The notes beneath the pieces are model-generated. The model saw only the letters and a list, made by a program, of their open reading frames with translations, did not search any database and was not told the origin of the DNA. Made by a program: the position numbers and the translations under genes. From positions 1 through 56,287 of the forward strand of contig JAGQWZ010000549.1 in NCBI GenBank assembly GCA_020436835.1: a DNA stretch of 56,287 nt. Direction: 5' to 3'. Origin of the DNA: Saprospiraceae bacterium. GTDB lineage: Bacteria; Bacteroidota; Bacteroidia; Chitinophagales; Saprospiraceae. Below are positions 1 to 8,865 of this stretch, piece by piece (the first letter of the stretch is position 1; every line of letters starts with the position of its first letter).

Positions 1-68
1 AACGAGAGAACCAGAATAAGTAAAGACCATAATGCTGCAGCATACTTGTACTTCACTGATTTCTTCAA
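1..68 (-). CDS. Start of a VanZ-like membrane protein (partial)
   Basis: Only the first 22 or so codons are in the window; the gene continues past base 1. The frame opens directly after the gcvH stop codon, has no ATG, and most plausibly begins at a TTG at base 68. The peptide has a short basic stretch (KKSVKYKY) and then a hydrophobic helix (AAALWSLLILVLS), as at the N-terminus of VanZ-family proteins. A VanZ-family gene commonly follows gcvH in Bacteroidota, which is the main reason for the call. The visible peptide is too short to exclude another small membrane protein. Confidence 0.4.
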   Translation of the reverse strand, partial: MKKSVKYKYAAALWSLLILVLS

Positions 69-113
69 TCTATTCTTATAGATGCAATAATACCGGTAAT
101 TTGGTGTATGGTC

Positions 114-524
114 CTATTCGCTGATTAAATCCTGGTATCCTTCTGCACTCAGCAGTTCTTCAATCTGCGAGGGATCATCCAGTTCGATCTTGATAATCCA
201 ACCTTCACCGTATGGATCCTCATTGATCAGTGCAGGGTTATCTCCTCCGGCCTCACTGATGGCATCATTGAACTCCAGGACTTTTCCGGAAACAGGCATG
301 AAAAGATCGGAAGTGGTTTTCACGGCCTCTACCGTGCCAAAGATGTCATCTTTTTGCAGTATTTCGCCCACAGTATCAACTTCGACATATACAAGATCTC
401 CCAACTCTCCCTGGGCAAAATCGGTTATTCCTACGATGGCGATGGTCTTTCCATCATCTGAGGTTTCGTCGATCTTTAGCCACTCGTGTTCCTCAGTGTA
501 GTGCAATTCTTTTGGTAGGTTCAT
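114..524 (-). CDS. gcvH: Glycine cleavage system H protein
   Basis: This is the lipoyl carrier of the glycine cleavage system. It shuttles the aminomethyl group between the P, T and L proteins in the cytoplasm. At 136 residues it has family length. It shows the H-protein core ELGDLVYVEVDTVGE followed by the lipoylation site TVEAVKTTSD with Lys69 as the expected lipoyl lysine, then the glycine-rich turn FMPVSG. The ATG at 524 is the natural start. It lies 14 bases after the citrate synthase gene on the same strand and is probably co-transcribed with it and with the downstream VanZ-like gene. The genes for P, T and L proteins are not in this window. Confidence 0.95.
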   Translation of the reverse strand: MNLPKELHYTEEHEWLKIDETSDDGKTIAIVGITDFAQGELGDLVYVEVDTVGEILQKDDIFGTVEAVKTTSDLFMPVSGKVLEFNDAISEAGGDNPALINEDPYGEGWIIKIELDDPSQIEELLSAEGYQDLISE

Positions 525-538
525 TATCTGGTCTAAGC

Positions 539-1849
539 TTAATCGTTTTTTTCAGCAAAATTGAATAACCATTCGCTGGTAATTGACTTCGGCCGCTCCA
601 GGGGAAATCCCAGAGCACGACTCCAGCACATAGCGGCTAGTACACCCAGGGCACGTGAAACGCCAAAAAGTACGGTATAAAAGGTAAAATCCTTCATTCC
701 ATAATGCACGAGTATTGCTCCTGAATGCGCATCGACATTGGGCCAGGGGTTTTTTACTTTTCCCAGCGACTGTAAAATGGGTGGTACTACTTCGAAGAGT
801 TTCCAAACCACCTGAACGATTCCCGATTCACTAAGATGTTTTTCGGCAAATCTCTTTTGGGCGATAAACCTTGGATCAGGTTCTCTGAGCACGGCATGCC
901 CATATCCGGGAATTACTTTACCCTCATCCAGCGTGCGGTTTACGAACTCGGTTATTTCCTCTTTAGATGGATCCTCTTTACCGAGGACCTGCAGCATTTC
1001 AAAAACCCACTTTATCACTTCCTGATTAGCCAAACCATGTAGTGGTCCCGCCAGGGCAGACATACCTGCTGCGAATGACATATAAGCATCGGACAAGGTA
1101 GATCCAACCAAATGGGTCGTGTGTGCTGAGGCATTCCCCCCTTCATGATCTGCATGGATGGTGAGGTAAAGCCGGATAAAATCATAGAAATCCTTGGTAT
1201 CATTACCCAGCATGTGGGCAAAATTCGCCCCCCAATCCAAATTAGTGTCGGGTGCGATCTGATTATTTTCATGAAAGGACCGGCGATAGATGTAGGCTGC
1301 CAGCCGGGGTAATTTGGCGATCAGATTCATCGCATCTTCGTAGGATGCATCCCAAAACTCGCTCTTGCCCATTCCTTCAAAATACTTTTTGGCAAAAACG
1401 CTGTCTCTTTGCAATGAAAGAACCCCCATGGAAAACTGAGTCATCGGGTGTGTATCTGCTGGTAACGTGTCCAACATCTTAAAGGTATGATCAGCTATTT
1501 TCCCCCGGCGTTCCCATTCGTCAGACAACCAACGGACCTGATCCTCCGATGGAATTTCGCCGACCAGCATTAACCAGAACAATCCTTCAGGCAGAGGTTC
1601 GGTACTGCCGTTTATTTTGGGGAGCTTCTCCCGTAAAGCAGGAATGCTATACCCCCTAAATTTAATCCCCTCTATCGGATCGAGGCTGGAGGTTTCCCAT
1701 ATCATACTCTTGACACCCCGCATACCACCATAAATCTGCCCCAGAGAAACGCTATCCACTTCCATGTTGCCTTTATCCTTCACAAGCGCTCTCAATTCCG
1801 ATCTGATGGCGGCTGATTTCTCTCCAAACTTTTGTTTTAGTTGATCCAT
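539..1849 (-). CDS. Citrate synthase, eukaryote-type (Si type)
   Basis: This enzyme condenses oxaloacetate with acetyl-CoA to form citrate, the first step of the TCA cycle. The 436-residue protein carries the three catalytic positions: His271 in AGPLHGLANQEV, His318 in PGYGHAVLREPDPR and Asp373 in PNVDAHSG. The long N-terminal region (GMRGVKSMIWETSSLDPIEG) and the phrase YGHAVLREPDPRF are characteristic of the mitochondrial and Bacteroidota-type enzyme, not of the NADH-regulated hexameric GltA of Enterobacteria. The start is the ATG at 1849. An AT-rich gap of 260 bases lies upstream, with an imperfect -7 element (TATATTTA) on the minus strand. It precedes gcvH by 14 bases, so the two are probably one transcript. 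Confidence 0.95.
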   Translation of the reverse strand: MDQLKQKFGEKSAAIRSELRALVKDKGNMEVDSVSLGQIYGGMRGVKSMIWETSSLDPIEGIKFRGYSIPALREKLPKINGSTEPLPEGLFWLMLVGEIPSEDQVRWLSDEWERRGKIADHTFKMLDTLPADTHPMTQFSMGVLSLQRDSVFAKKYFEGMGKSEFWDASYEDAMNLIAKLPRLAAYIYRRSFHENNQIAPDTNLDWGANFAHMLGNDTKDFYDFIRLYLTIHADHEGGNASAHTTHLVGSTLSDAYMSFAAGMSALAGPLHGLANQEVIKWVFEMLQVLGKEDPSKEEITEFVNRTLDEGKVIPGYGHAVLREPDPRFIAQKRFAEKHLSESGIVQVVWKLFEVVPPILQSLGKVKNPWPNVDAHSGAILVHYGMKDFTFYTVLFGVSRALGVLAAMCWSRALGFPLERPKSITSEWLFNFAEKND

Positions 1850-2109
1850 TAAAATAGTAGAAATGTTGTAGTGTGACTTTGATTAACAAGGGGCGTAAAT
1901 ATACATTTTTAAAGGGGCATTCGGAAGCTGTTGAATAAATTAAACGCAAAGAACCGATCCGGGAGTGAAGGTGATCACACAATGTTCATATTACCTGATA
2001 TAACACTCTAATCTGCACTGCCGGAATTCCCATCCCTGGTCCAACTTATCAACAAGTAATACTAATGAATGTTTTTCAGATCTTCGCTCAGGATTGAAAG
2101 TCCAACATC

Positions 2110-2691
2110 ATGATCCTCATTGAACAAATTCTGGTAAGTGAAGACGTTTTCAAGAAACATTTTACCTGCAATCTTTCTGCATGTAAGGGAGCCTGTTGCT
2201 GGGAAGGTGATTGGGGGGCCCCGCTTGAAACAGAAGAAATCGAAATCCTGAATCAGATCAGGGAAAAATTAAGACCCTATCTCACTGAAGACGGCAATGA
2301 GGTCATTGACCACCAGGGCACGTCGGTCAACTACCCGGAAATAGATGGTGAAGGAACACCGCTCATCCGGGGGGCTGCCTGTGCTTACCTGACTTACGAC
2401 CAACACGGCGTAGGAAAATGTGGGATTGAACTTGCATATGAAGCCGGAGACATCTCCTTTCAAAAACCGGTGTCCTGTCATCTGTATCCCATACGACATA
2501 AGAAAATAGATAACGTCGAATTTGAGGCACTTAACTATGAGTCCTGGGAAATCTGCAATCCGGCCTGCAAGTTAGGAAGTGAACTGAAAATACCACTATA
2601 TCGTTTTGTAAAGGACGCGCTCATTCGCAAATTCGGGGTCAATTTTTACTCGGAAATGGACAGGATCGCTAATGATATGACCGGCGAATGA
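2110..2691 (+). CDS. DUF3109 family cysteine-rich protein
   Basis: This 193-residue cytoplasmic protein has an N-terminal cysteine cluster, Cys20, Cys25, Cys29 and Cys30 in CNLSACKGACC, followed by WEGDWGAPLE. Further cysteines lie in GVGKCGIE, PVSCHLYPIR and ICNPACKLG. The layout matches the DUF3109 family of Bacteroidota and resembles the metal-chelating CxxxCxxxCC pattern of YkgJ-type proteins, which suggests iron or zinc binding. The actual function is unknown. It has no signal peptide and no obvious operon partner: citrate synthase diverges to the left and the next gene starts 245 bases to the right. Confidence 0.85.
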   Translation: MILIEQILVSEDVFKKHFTCNLSACKGACCWEGDWGAPLETEEIEILNQIREKLRPYLTEDGNEVIDHQGTSVNYPEIDGEGTPLIRGAACAYLTYDQHGVGKCGIELAYEAGDISFQKPVSCHLYPIRHKKIDNVEFEALNYESWEICNPACKLGSELKIPLYRFVKDALIRKFGVNFYSEMDRIANDMTGE

Positions 2692-2715
2692 CGGCCAGGG
2701 GGCAACTGAATAATA

Positions 2716-2746
2716 TTTGATTTTCAAGGCTATTCTATTACATTTG
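2716..2746 (+). promoter_or_regulatory. Bacteroidota-type promoter upstream of the PpiD-like gene
   Basis: TTTG at 2716-2719 is followed after exactly 19 bases by TACATTTG at 2739-2746. This matches the Bacteroidota sigma consensus of a -33 TTTG and a -7 TAnnTTTG spaced by 19-21 bases. Transcription would start near 2752 and give a leader of about 185 bases before the ATG at 2937. The leader contains only short possible stems (for example AGGC-ATT-GCCT) and no riboswitch I recognise. Confidence 0.55.
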
Positions 2747-2936
2747 CAGTGCTTTTGAAAAGGGCTGCCTGGACGAAAAACTAACACCACCTACTTGAAC
2801 TTACATTTAGCTAATTGTTAGTTCATTATAAATTATATTATTTCATATATACTGATTGGCTGAGGCATTGCCTGACAGAAGTAAAAAGAAAATAACTGAC
2901 TTCAACGTTCACCTTTTATTAAATTTTTGGTAGAAA

Positions 2937-5042
2937 ATGGCTTTAATTGGTAAGATAAGAAAACATAGCTGGCTCCTGATTGTGCTCATTGGAGGTGCTT
3001 TGGCAGGCTTTGTAATTATGGATATGACCGGCAGCGGCCTGACCGGAGGGGGTCAAATTCCATCTCTGGTGGAGGTTGACGGTGAGAAAGTGGACTGGGT
3101 AGAGTTCCAGAATGCAGAAAGGATTCTGTATACCGGTTCCAACACTGATGTATTTACCAGAAGAAATTACCTCTACAACTATTACGTAGACCAGGCATTG
3201 ATTAACCATGAAGCGGAAGCCAATGGATTGGCAGTTCCCAGAGAGGAACTCATGGACCTACAATTCGGAAATAATCTCAGCCCACTGATTCAACAGAGAT
3301 TTGCGAATCCAAATACCGGCATGGTGGATCGCACGCAATTAAACTCCATAAAGCAAACCATTGATCAGGGACAACTAACACCAACCCTTAGAGAATATTG
3401 GGCGCATCAGGAAAAGGAAGTGATGACAGAGCGATTGACCAATAAACTGACCAATCTGGTCAGCAAAGGCCTCTATACTCCTACCTGGCTAGTAGAGCAA
3501 CGGAATGAGGATCAGACGGTTCGGACGGATTTCGTATTCGTGCGAGTACCCTATGAAGAAGTACCAGAAAATGATATCAAAGTGACCGATGCGGACCTGA
3601 AGGCATACCTTTCTGAACATCAGGGAGAATATCGTAACCCAGAGGAGACCCGTACAGTGGAGTTTGTCTCTTATGATGTGTTGCCAACCAAGAAAGACAG
3701 TGCGGATCTTCGCCAGGAGATCAATAACCTCATCAATGAATTTGAGACAACTCAAAATGATACCCAATTTATCGAAAACAATTACGGCAGTTTTGACTTT
3801 GCTTATGTGAAGAAAGAGCAGGTCAGTCCCATCATTGCCGATTCTGTTTTCCAGGTACCTGTCGGGACAGTCATTGGACCCTATATCGAGAATAATGCAT
3901 ACCGGGCAGTAAAGATTAGAGACCGAATGATTATTCCTGACTCTGTACATGCAAGACACATCTTGCGTACGGCCCAGACTATGGAGGAGTACCAGGCCGC
4001 CCAGAAGACTGCCGATAGTCTGATCAACCTGCTGGAGGCAGGTGAATCTTTCGATTCACTTGCAGCAGACTTCACTCAGGATCCTTCCGGCACACTCAAT
4101 GGAGGTGACCTGGGCAATGTCGGTCTTGGAACATTTGTCAAGGAATTTAATGACCTGGTATTTTATTCGGCTGATTTAAACAAGCCGTATATCGTGATCA
4201 CCCAATTTGGTGTACATGTCGTTGAGGTTCTTGAGCGTACCTACGAGACCAATGATGAAGGTGCTCAACTGGCATATCTGAATCTACCTATTATTCCTTC
4301 GGAGACTACCCAGGACAGCATTTATGATAACGTATTGGAATTTGTAGGTACACACCGGACACTGGAAGAAGTCCGGTCAGCCGTCTCTTCAATGCCAGGA
4401 AAGAGTGTTCAGATTAGTACTCCATTTAAAAAGAATGACTTTACGATCAGTGCCTTGGGTTCTGGTCAAACCAGCCGCGAGATCGTAAGATGGGCCTATG
4501 AGCCTTCCACTGAAGTGAGTGATGTGTCACCTGAAGTCTACATTTACCAGGAGCCGACCCTTTACTTTAATAACCGTTATGTGGTGGCAGCACTGGGAAG
4601 TATAAATCCCGCTGGTCCTGCCACACTGGAATCAGTGAAGCCAACCATAGAAGGTTTGGTGAAGAATCACAAGAAAGCCCAGGTATTAATGGAAGAGTTG
4701 AAAGGTTCCGATCTCAATTCAGTGGCTCAGACTTATTCGGTATCCATCGACACTGCAAAGGGGGTGAACTTTCTTACCGACTTCATTTCTAATCTGGGGG
4801 AAGAGCCGGCTGTTGCAGCTTATGCCCGCAGTGCACCATTGAATGAGGTTTCTCAACCCATTGAAGGAGTTCGGGGAGTATATCTGATAAAACCTTTGAA
4901 CCGGACCGATGTGACTCCTCCGAATGTGGCAACTTTGCGAAAATCATTCACCAGTCAGTTGGCTAATCAGGCAAAAGCGGGTGTTATCCAGAGCCTCAGG
5001 AAGAATGCGGACATAGAAGATCAACGTTATACTTTCTACTAG
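2937..5042 (+). CDS. SurA/PpiD-type peptidyl-prolyl cis-trans isomerase
   Basis: This 701-residue protein is a membrane-anchored periplasmic folding chaperone. Residues 11-31 form one transmembrane helix (WLLIVLIGGALAGFVIMDM) behind a basic N-terminus, so the bulk lies in the periplasm. The N-terminal part resembles the SurA_N/PpiD chaperone domain (VDQALINHEAEANGLAVPREEL). A parvulin (PPIC) domain starts near residue 335 with SVHARHILRTAQT and includes FDSLAADFTQDPSGTLNGGDLG and FGVHVVEVLER. A second, degenerate parvulin-like segment may follow. The predicted role is folding of outer-membrane and secreted proteins. It is transcribed alone and has its own promoter candidate upstream. Confidence 0.88.
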   Translation: MALIGKIRKHSWLLIVLIGGALAGFVIMDMTGSGLTGGGQIPSLVEVDGEKVDWVEFQNAERILYTGSNTDVFTRRNYLYNYYVDQALINHEAEANGLAVPREELMDLQFGNNLSPLIQQRFANPNTGMVDRTQLNSIKQTIDQGQLTPTLREYWAHQEKEVMTERLTNKLTNLVSKGLYTPTWLVEQRNEDQTVRTDFVFVRVPYEEVPENDIKVTDADLKAYLSEHQGEYRNPEETRTVEFVSYDVLPTKKDSADLRQEINNLINEFETTQNDTQFIENNYGSFDFAYVKKEQVSPIIADSVFQVPVGTVIGPYIENNAYRAVKIRDRMIIPDSVHARHILRTAQTMEEYQAAQKTADSLINLLEAGESFDSLAADFTQDPSGTLNGGDLGNVGLGTFVKEFNDLVFYSADLNKPYIVITQFGVHVVEVLERTYETNDEGAQLAYLNLPIIPSETTQDSIYDNVLEFVGTHRTLEEVRSAVSSMPGKSVQISTPFKKNDFTISALGSGQTSREIVRWAYEPSTEVSDVSPEVYIYQEPTLYFNNRYVVAALGSINPAGPATLESVKPTIEGLVKNHKKAQVLMEELKGSDLNSVAQTYSVSIDTAKGVNFLTDFISNLGEEPAVAAYARSAPLNEVSQPIEGVRGVYLIKPLNRTDVTPPNVATLRKSFTSQLANQAKAGVIQSLRKNADIEDQRYTFY

Positions 5043-5190
5043 TAAGGTATTTTCGAACCGTGCTCGCTGAGGAGCCGATTTTTTCCTGAGGGCGTTGGTG
5101 AAGAGCTCCGAAGTAGTATTTTTCGGAAATAATCCTGCTGTAAATCTGAAGCAGTTACATAAAATTTGCTTTGATTGACGTTAGTTAAGC

Positions 5191-5793
5191 ATGAGACTCA
5201 AAATATTATTTCCCTTGTTTTGCCTCTTCCTTGCCTGCTCACCCTACCAGGAGGTAGAAGTCAAGGATGACGAAGGACAGATCGTAGAAAGTTATCGCAC
5301 TTTGAAGGCAACCGGTCAAAAGGACGGCGAGTACAGAAAATACTCCGGAGGCAATCTCATCGAAGTGGCAAATTATGTGAGCGACACGCTAGACGGTAAG
5401 CGCACAATCTACACCACCGGAGGAGTGAAAGAGATTGAGGAATGGTATGTCAATGGAGTTTATGAAGGCTCTTATCAGACTTTCTATCCGAACGGTCAGG
5501 TACGATTGGAAGGGAACTATGTAAACGGGAGTATGGAAGGGGAGTGGATAAAATATTACGATTCCGGAAAATTGATGGAGAGAGTAAGTATGCATGAGAA
5601 TTCGGAAAACGGCCCTTTTATCGAATTCTGGGAAAATGGAAATCTTAAAGCAGAGGGCACCTACCTTGATGGGGATAATGAGCATGGCGAATTAAAGCTT
5701 TACGACGAAAGTGGTGAACTGGAGAAAACCATGCAATGCCAGAGAGGCATATGTCATACTACCTGGAAACGTGAAATGAATCCATCCGAATGA
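5191..5793 (+). CDS. YwqK-like MORN-repeat lipoprotein
   Basis: This 200-residue predicted lipoprotein has a signal peptide and lipobox ending in LFLAC (Cys16). The rest consists of repeats of about 20 residues of the form YYxNGxLxxEGxYxNGxxxGxW, for example FYPNGQVRLEGNYVNGSMEG and FWENGNLKAEGTYLDG. This is the MORN-variant repeat of YwqK proteins, often annotated as antitoxin components; nothing here supports a toxin partner. Its stop overlaps the porQ start by four bases (ATGA), so the two are translationally coupled. A surface or periplasmic role linked to outer-membrane assembly is possible but inferred. Confidence 0.75.
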   Translation: MRLKILFPLFCLFLACSPYQEVEVKDDEGQIVESYRTLKATGQKDGEYRKYSGGNLIEVANYVSDTLDGKRTIYTTGGVKEIEEWYVNGVYEGSYQTFYPNGQVRLEGNYVNGSMEGEWIKYYDSGKLMERVSMHENSENGPFIEFWENGNLKAEGTYLDGDNEHGELKLYDESGELEKTMQCQRGICHTTWKREMNPSE

Positions 5794-6842
5794 AGAGAAT
5801 TTTACTCCTGACCCTCAGTTTGGCCACTCTTTACTCTCTTCACGCTCAAATTGGTGGGAATTCCGTATTTACCTTTCTTAATACCCCAAACTCCGCCCGG
5901 GCTGCAGCATTGGGAGGTTACCTGATTTCAAGCCCGGCTCAGGACATTTCCCTTGCGCTGGATAATCCGGCTCAGATCACCCAGGCTCTTGATGGCCAGC
6001 TTAGTTTCCAACATCAATTTCTCCAGGCCGGTATTCAGACCGGGTATGCCGGTATCGGCAAATATTTCAGCAGTAAAAAACTAATGACGCATGCCAGTAT
6101 CAAATATGTGTTGTATGGCACTTTTGACCAAACTGATGAATTCGGTAATTTGACCGGAACTTTTAAGGGAAGTGAATTAGCTCTGAATCTGGGGACATCC
6201 TATCAATTGTACGACAAGTTGCGATTGGGCGGCAACTTCAAGTTTATTCAATCATCGCTGGAAGTGTACAATTCTTCGGGATTAGCTTTGGACCTGGGCG
6301 CCTTCTATCAGGATACGACCAGTGGTGTTTCCGCGGCGATGGTATTCAAACAGGCGGGGGTTCAACTTGCAGCATTTGATGAGACCCGTGAATCATTACC
6401 CTTCGACATACAGCTTGGGGTTTCTAAAAAGCTGGCCCATTTACCTTTTCGCTTTTTTCTGACCATGCATCACCTGAATCGTTGGAACCTATTATACGAT
6501 GATCCCAATACGGAAGAAGACTTTTTCCTGGGCGGATTTCAACCGCTGAAGAAAGAAGCGACACAAACAGACAATTTCTTCAGGCATTTCATATTTGGAG
6601 GAGAAATGACCCTGGGTCAGAAAGAAACGGTTAAAATCAGATTGGCATATAATCACCAGTTGAAGCAGGAATTGTCCTTACTTAATATTCGCTCTTTTGC
6701 CGGTTTTAGTTTTGGAATTGGTATAAATGTGAAAAAATTCCAATTTGACTACAGTAATTCAGTGCTTCACTTTGGTGGTAGTAGTCATCATCTCGGCATC
6801 TCCACGAACCTACGTTATTTCACCGGTAGCGGAATTCTTTAG
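5790..6842 (+). CDS. porQ: Type IX secretion system protein PorQ
   Basis: This 350-residue outer-membrane protein belongs to the PorQ family, an accessory component of the Bacteroidota type IX secretion system that is linked to attachment of cargo at the cell surface. It has a signal peptide ending near residue 19 (LYSLHAQ). The family-typical opening follows: GGNSVFTFLNTPNSARAAAL, then GGYLISSPAQDISLALDNPA. The remainder alternates hydrophobic and polar residues in a beta-barrel pattern similar to FadL/PorV. It overlaps the YwqK-like lipoprotein gene by four bases and converges on the PH-domain gene with only nine bases between. Other T9SS core genes are not in the window. Confidence 0.88.
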   Translation: MKRILLLTLSLATLYSLHAQIGGNSVFTFLNTPNSARAAALGGYLISSPAQDISLALDNPAQITQALDGQLSFQHQFLQAGIQTGYAGIGKYFSSKKLMTHASIKYVLYGTFDQTDEFGNLTGTFKGSELALNLGTSYQLYDKLRLGGNFKFIQSSLEVYNSSGLALDLGAFYQDTTSGVSAAMVFKQAGVQLAAFDETRESLPFDIQLGVSKKLAHLPFRFFLTMHHLNRWNLLYDDPNTEEDFFLGGFQPLKKEATQTDNFFRHFIFGGEMTLGQKETVKIRLAYNHQLKQELSLLNIRSFAGFSFGIGINVKKFQFDYSNSVLHFGGSSHHLGISTNLRYFTGSGIL

Positions 6843-6851
6843 CCACGATAA

Positions 6852-8348
6852 TTACATCCATTTTAGTCGCGAGGATTCTACCTTGTAGAGTATGTAATTC
6901 TTCATTTCCAAGGCATATTCCATCTGCACATAGGGTATTTTGACATCGCCGCTGGCACTGTGAAGAACAATCGTCGCCAGGTTCTTTCGACGTTGATAGG
7001 GACTCTGTTTTAAACGTACTCCCTGCACTTTTCGATGCAACAATACTTTATGCACCCTTTCAAGGACACCGGCAATCGTTACCAATCCGTCTGCATAGAA
7101 AAAATATCTCCATTTTTTGTATTGATAATATTGAAACAGCCCACCAACTAAAAGCCAGAAAGCAAATACCACAAACCAACCTATCGAATTAGTTAGCAGG
7201 CCCAGGCCCAATAGGACCGTACACGGCAGTAATACGATATAGAGGAGCCTGCGCACAAAGAAACTACTATGAACTCCATGATCCTGGGTATTTTCACTCT
7301 GAATGGATCTGCCAAAATAAAATCTCAGGACTTGTCCAAGCAGCTCTTTTGGAACTCCCGGTACGGAAATACTGGTTTTACTGCTTCCTTTCCCACTTGA
7401 AGCCTGAAAAAAACGAAGATGCACAATTCCAAAGATGTCTCTCAATGGATTCGTTATCCACCGTATCACCTGCAATTTCTGATCTCTTGCCACCTGCTCC
7501 CGCCGGTTAAATAACCCTGACTCCATCTTGTATCCTCCCCGGGTTTTCCAAAGATGGAGATCATAATAGCGCAGTACTGAATAGATTAAAGTACCGAAGA
7601 AAGAGAGAACTAAAATCAAGACGAACAGGCCCAGGCCATAAACAACAATATTTTCCAAAAGGCGCTCGGCAAGGGAATCAAACCGATCGACGTATTGATC
7701 CCCCAATGACTCCTTGATTCGATCTCTCAACCCCAGGAGGAATGCCACTACAATTCCGGTAGTGCGGAAATGATTTTGACTTATACCAACTTTTAATAAA
7801 TCACTAATGCTCAGGTTAAGCATTAATTTACCCTGTTCCTTGGTGGTCGCTACCTGAAGGTCAGTCTCTTCCCCGGTCTTACGACTTAGAATAAATGTTC
7901 TCAGTTCATCCGCACGTTTCAAATCCAGGGCAGCAAATTCAAATTCTTCCCCTGAACTCCCTGCGGTGTCAATTTTTATCCTTGCTACATTAAAAAGTTG
8001 ATGAACAACATTTTGCTCGAACGTAATGGACTGAATTCGATCAAAGGGAATATCTAATTTAGTTCGAGTCAATATCCCCTTATAGACATGGAGCTTGTTG
8101 TCAGACAGGAAGAAATAGAAGCGAAAGTAGCGCCACACAGATACCAGAATAACAATTATGGCAACTATCGCAATAGTAATCTTGGCATTATCCGGCGATA
8201 TAAAATTGGAACGAAAAATTAAAATGAGGATAAACGGCCACCAGGTTCGGATGATAGATTTCAGTACATTGAAAATAATCATCAGAATCGCGATAGGAGC
8301 TTGTCTGGTTTGCTCCTCATACCACAATACATCACTCTTCTTCGTCAT
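6852..8348 (-). CDS. Multi-spanning bacterial PH (bPH2) domain protein, YdbT-like
   Basis: This 498-residue membrane protein has several hydrophobic helices (for example IRTWWPFILILIFR, ITIAIVAIIVILVSVW and YIVLLPCTVLLGLGLL). Between them lie three bPH2-type segments: about residues 60-150 (LSDNKLHVYKGILTRTKLDIPFDRIQSI), 255-345 (GGYKMESGLFNRREQVARDQKLQVIR) and 410-490 (FYADGLVTIAGVLERVHKVL). This is the architecture of YdbT-type proteins. Their molecular function is poorly known; membrane-stress or lipid-linked roles have been proposed. It overlaps the shorter PH-domain gene by 17 bases and is probably co-translated with it. Confidence 0.85.
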   Translation of the reverse strand: MTKKSDVLWYEEQTRQAPIAILMIIFNVLKSIIRTWWPFILILIFRSNFISPDNAKITIAIVAIIVILVSVWRYFRFYFFLSDNKLHVYKGILTRTKLDIPFDRIQSITFEQNVVHQLFNVARIKIDTAGSSGEEFEFAALDLKRADELRTFILSRKTGEETDLQVATTKEQGKLMLNLSISDLLKVGISQNHFRTTGIVVAFLLGLRDRIKESLGDQYVDRFDSLAERLLENIVVYGLGLFVLILVLSFFGTLIYSVLRYYDLHLWKTRGGYKMESGLFNRREQVARDQKLQVIRWITNPLRDIFGIVHLRFFQASSGKGSSKTSISVPGVPKELLGQVLRFYFGRSIQSENTQDHGVHSSFFVRRLLYIVLLPCTVLLGLGLLTNSIGWFVVFAFWLLVGGLFQYYQYKKWRYFFYADGLVTIAGVLERVHKVLLHRKVQGVRLKQSPYQRRKNLATIVLHSASGDVKIPYVQMEYALEMKNYILYKVESSRLKWM

Positions 8349-8865
8349 GTTCGAGAATCTTACCGATGATTTGTTCTTTTAAACGAAAGGCATCATCCGG
8401 TCTAAGACCAGGAATTACAATGTCGCTGGATGAACCACCGGCAGTAAAAATCCGCAGTTCCACCAATCCGAATAAGTTATCAATAACTCCTTTGGTGATT
8501 TCACAGTGTTGCACCCGGCTAAAGGGAATGGTTATCCAGGAATGAAAAAAAACACCTTCCCGGTAGCTGATATCATGCCAACGTAGTAAATATGATTTTC
8601 GATCCGTACTTGCAGAAGCAAACCACAAAGTAAAGAGATAAAGCAGTAACCAGCCCAGGAGGATCGCATAGGTGATCCAGTGGAAAAACCCCAATTGTAC
8701 CATGATAAAAATACCCAATGCAAATAAGATCATGAGCATGTACAGGCTATTAGTCAGGTATAAAACCTGGGCATATTTCCTCGAAATGGGCGTAAAGGTA
8801 TGCTCCTCAACAGCCGGCAACGTTTCAATGCTAACCGGTATATTTTGAAAATATTGATCAGACAT
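8332..8865 (-). CDS. Short bacterial PH (bPH2) domain protein, YdbS-like
   Basis: This 177-residue protein has two adjacent transmembrane helices (residues about 38-80, LTNSLYMLMILFALGIFIMV and a following segment) and then a single bPH2 domain with YREGVFFHSWITIPFSRVQH and LFGLVELRIFTAGGS. This is the YdbS half of the common YdbS-YdbT pair. The start ATG at 8865 overlaps the end of mfd by eight bases, and its own end overlaps the longer PH gene by 17 bases. The three genes therefore form a tightly packed transcription unit. Biochemical function is unknown. Confidence 0.83.
   Translation of the reverse strand: MSDQYFQNIPVSIETLPAVEEHTFTPISRKYAQVLYLTNSLYMLMILFALGIFIMVQLGFFHWITYAILLGWLLLYLFTLWFASASTDRKSYLLRWHDISYREGVFFHSWITIPFSRVQHCEITKGVIDNLFGLVELRIFTAGGSSSDIVIPGLRPDDAFRLKEQIIGKILEHDEEE

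Noticed and set aside
1850..2109. Open frame across the citrate synthase upstream gap (69 codons on the minus strand)
   Set aside because: It overlaps the citrate synthase start in another frame and has no family resemblance.
5043..5110. Possible terminator after the PpiD-like gene (GCTC...GAGC followed by T residues)
   Set aside because: Only a four-base stem with a poor loop; too weak to call.
5191..5793. YwqK-like gene as an antitoxin
   Set aside because: No toxin gene is adjacent and the product is a lipoprotein coupled to porQ; the antitoxin label is inherited from repeat similarity.
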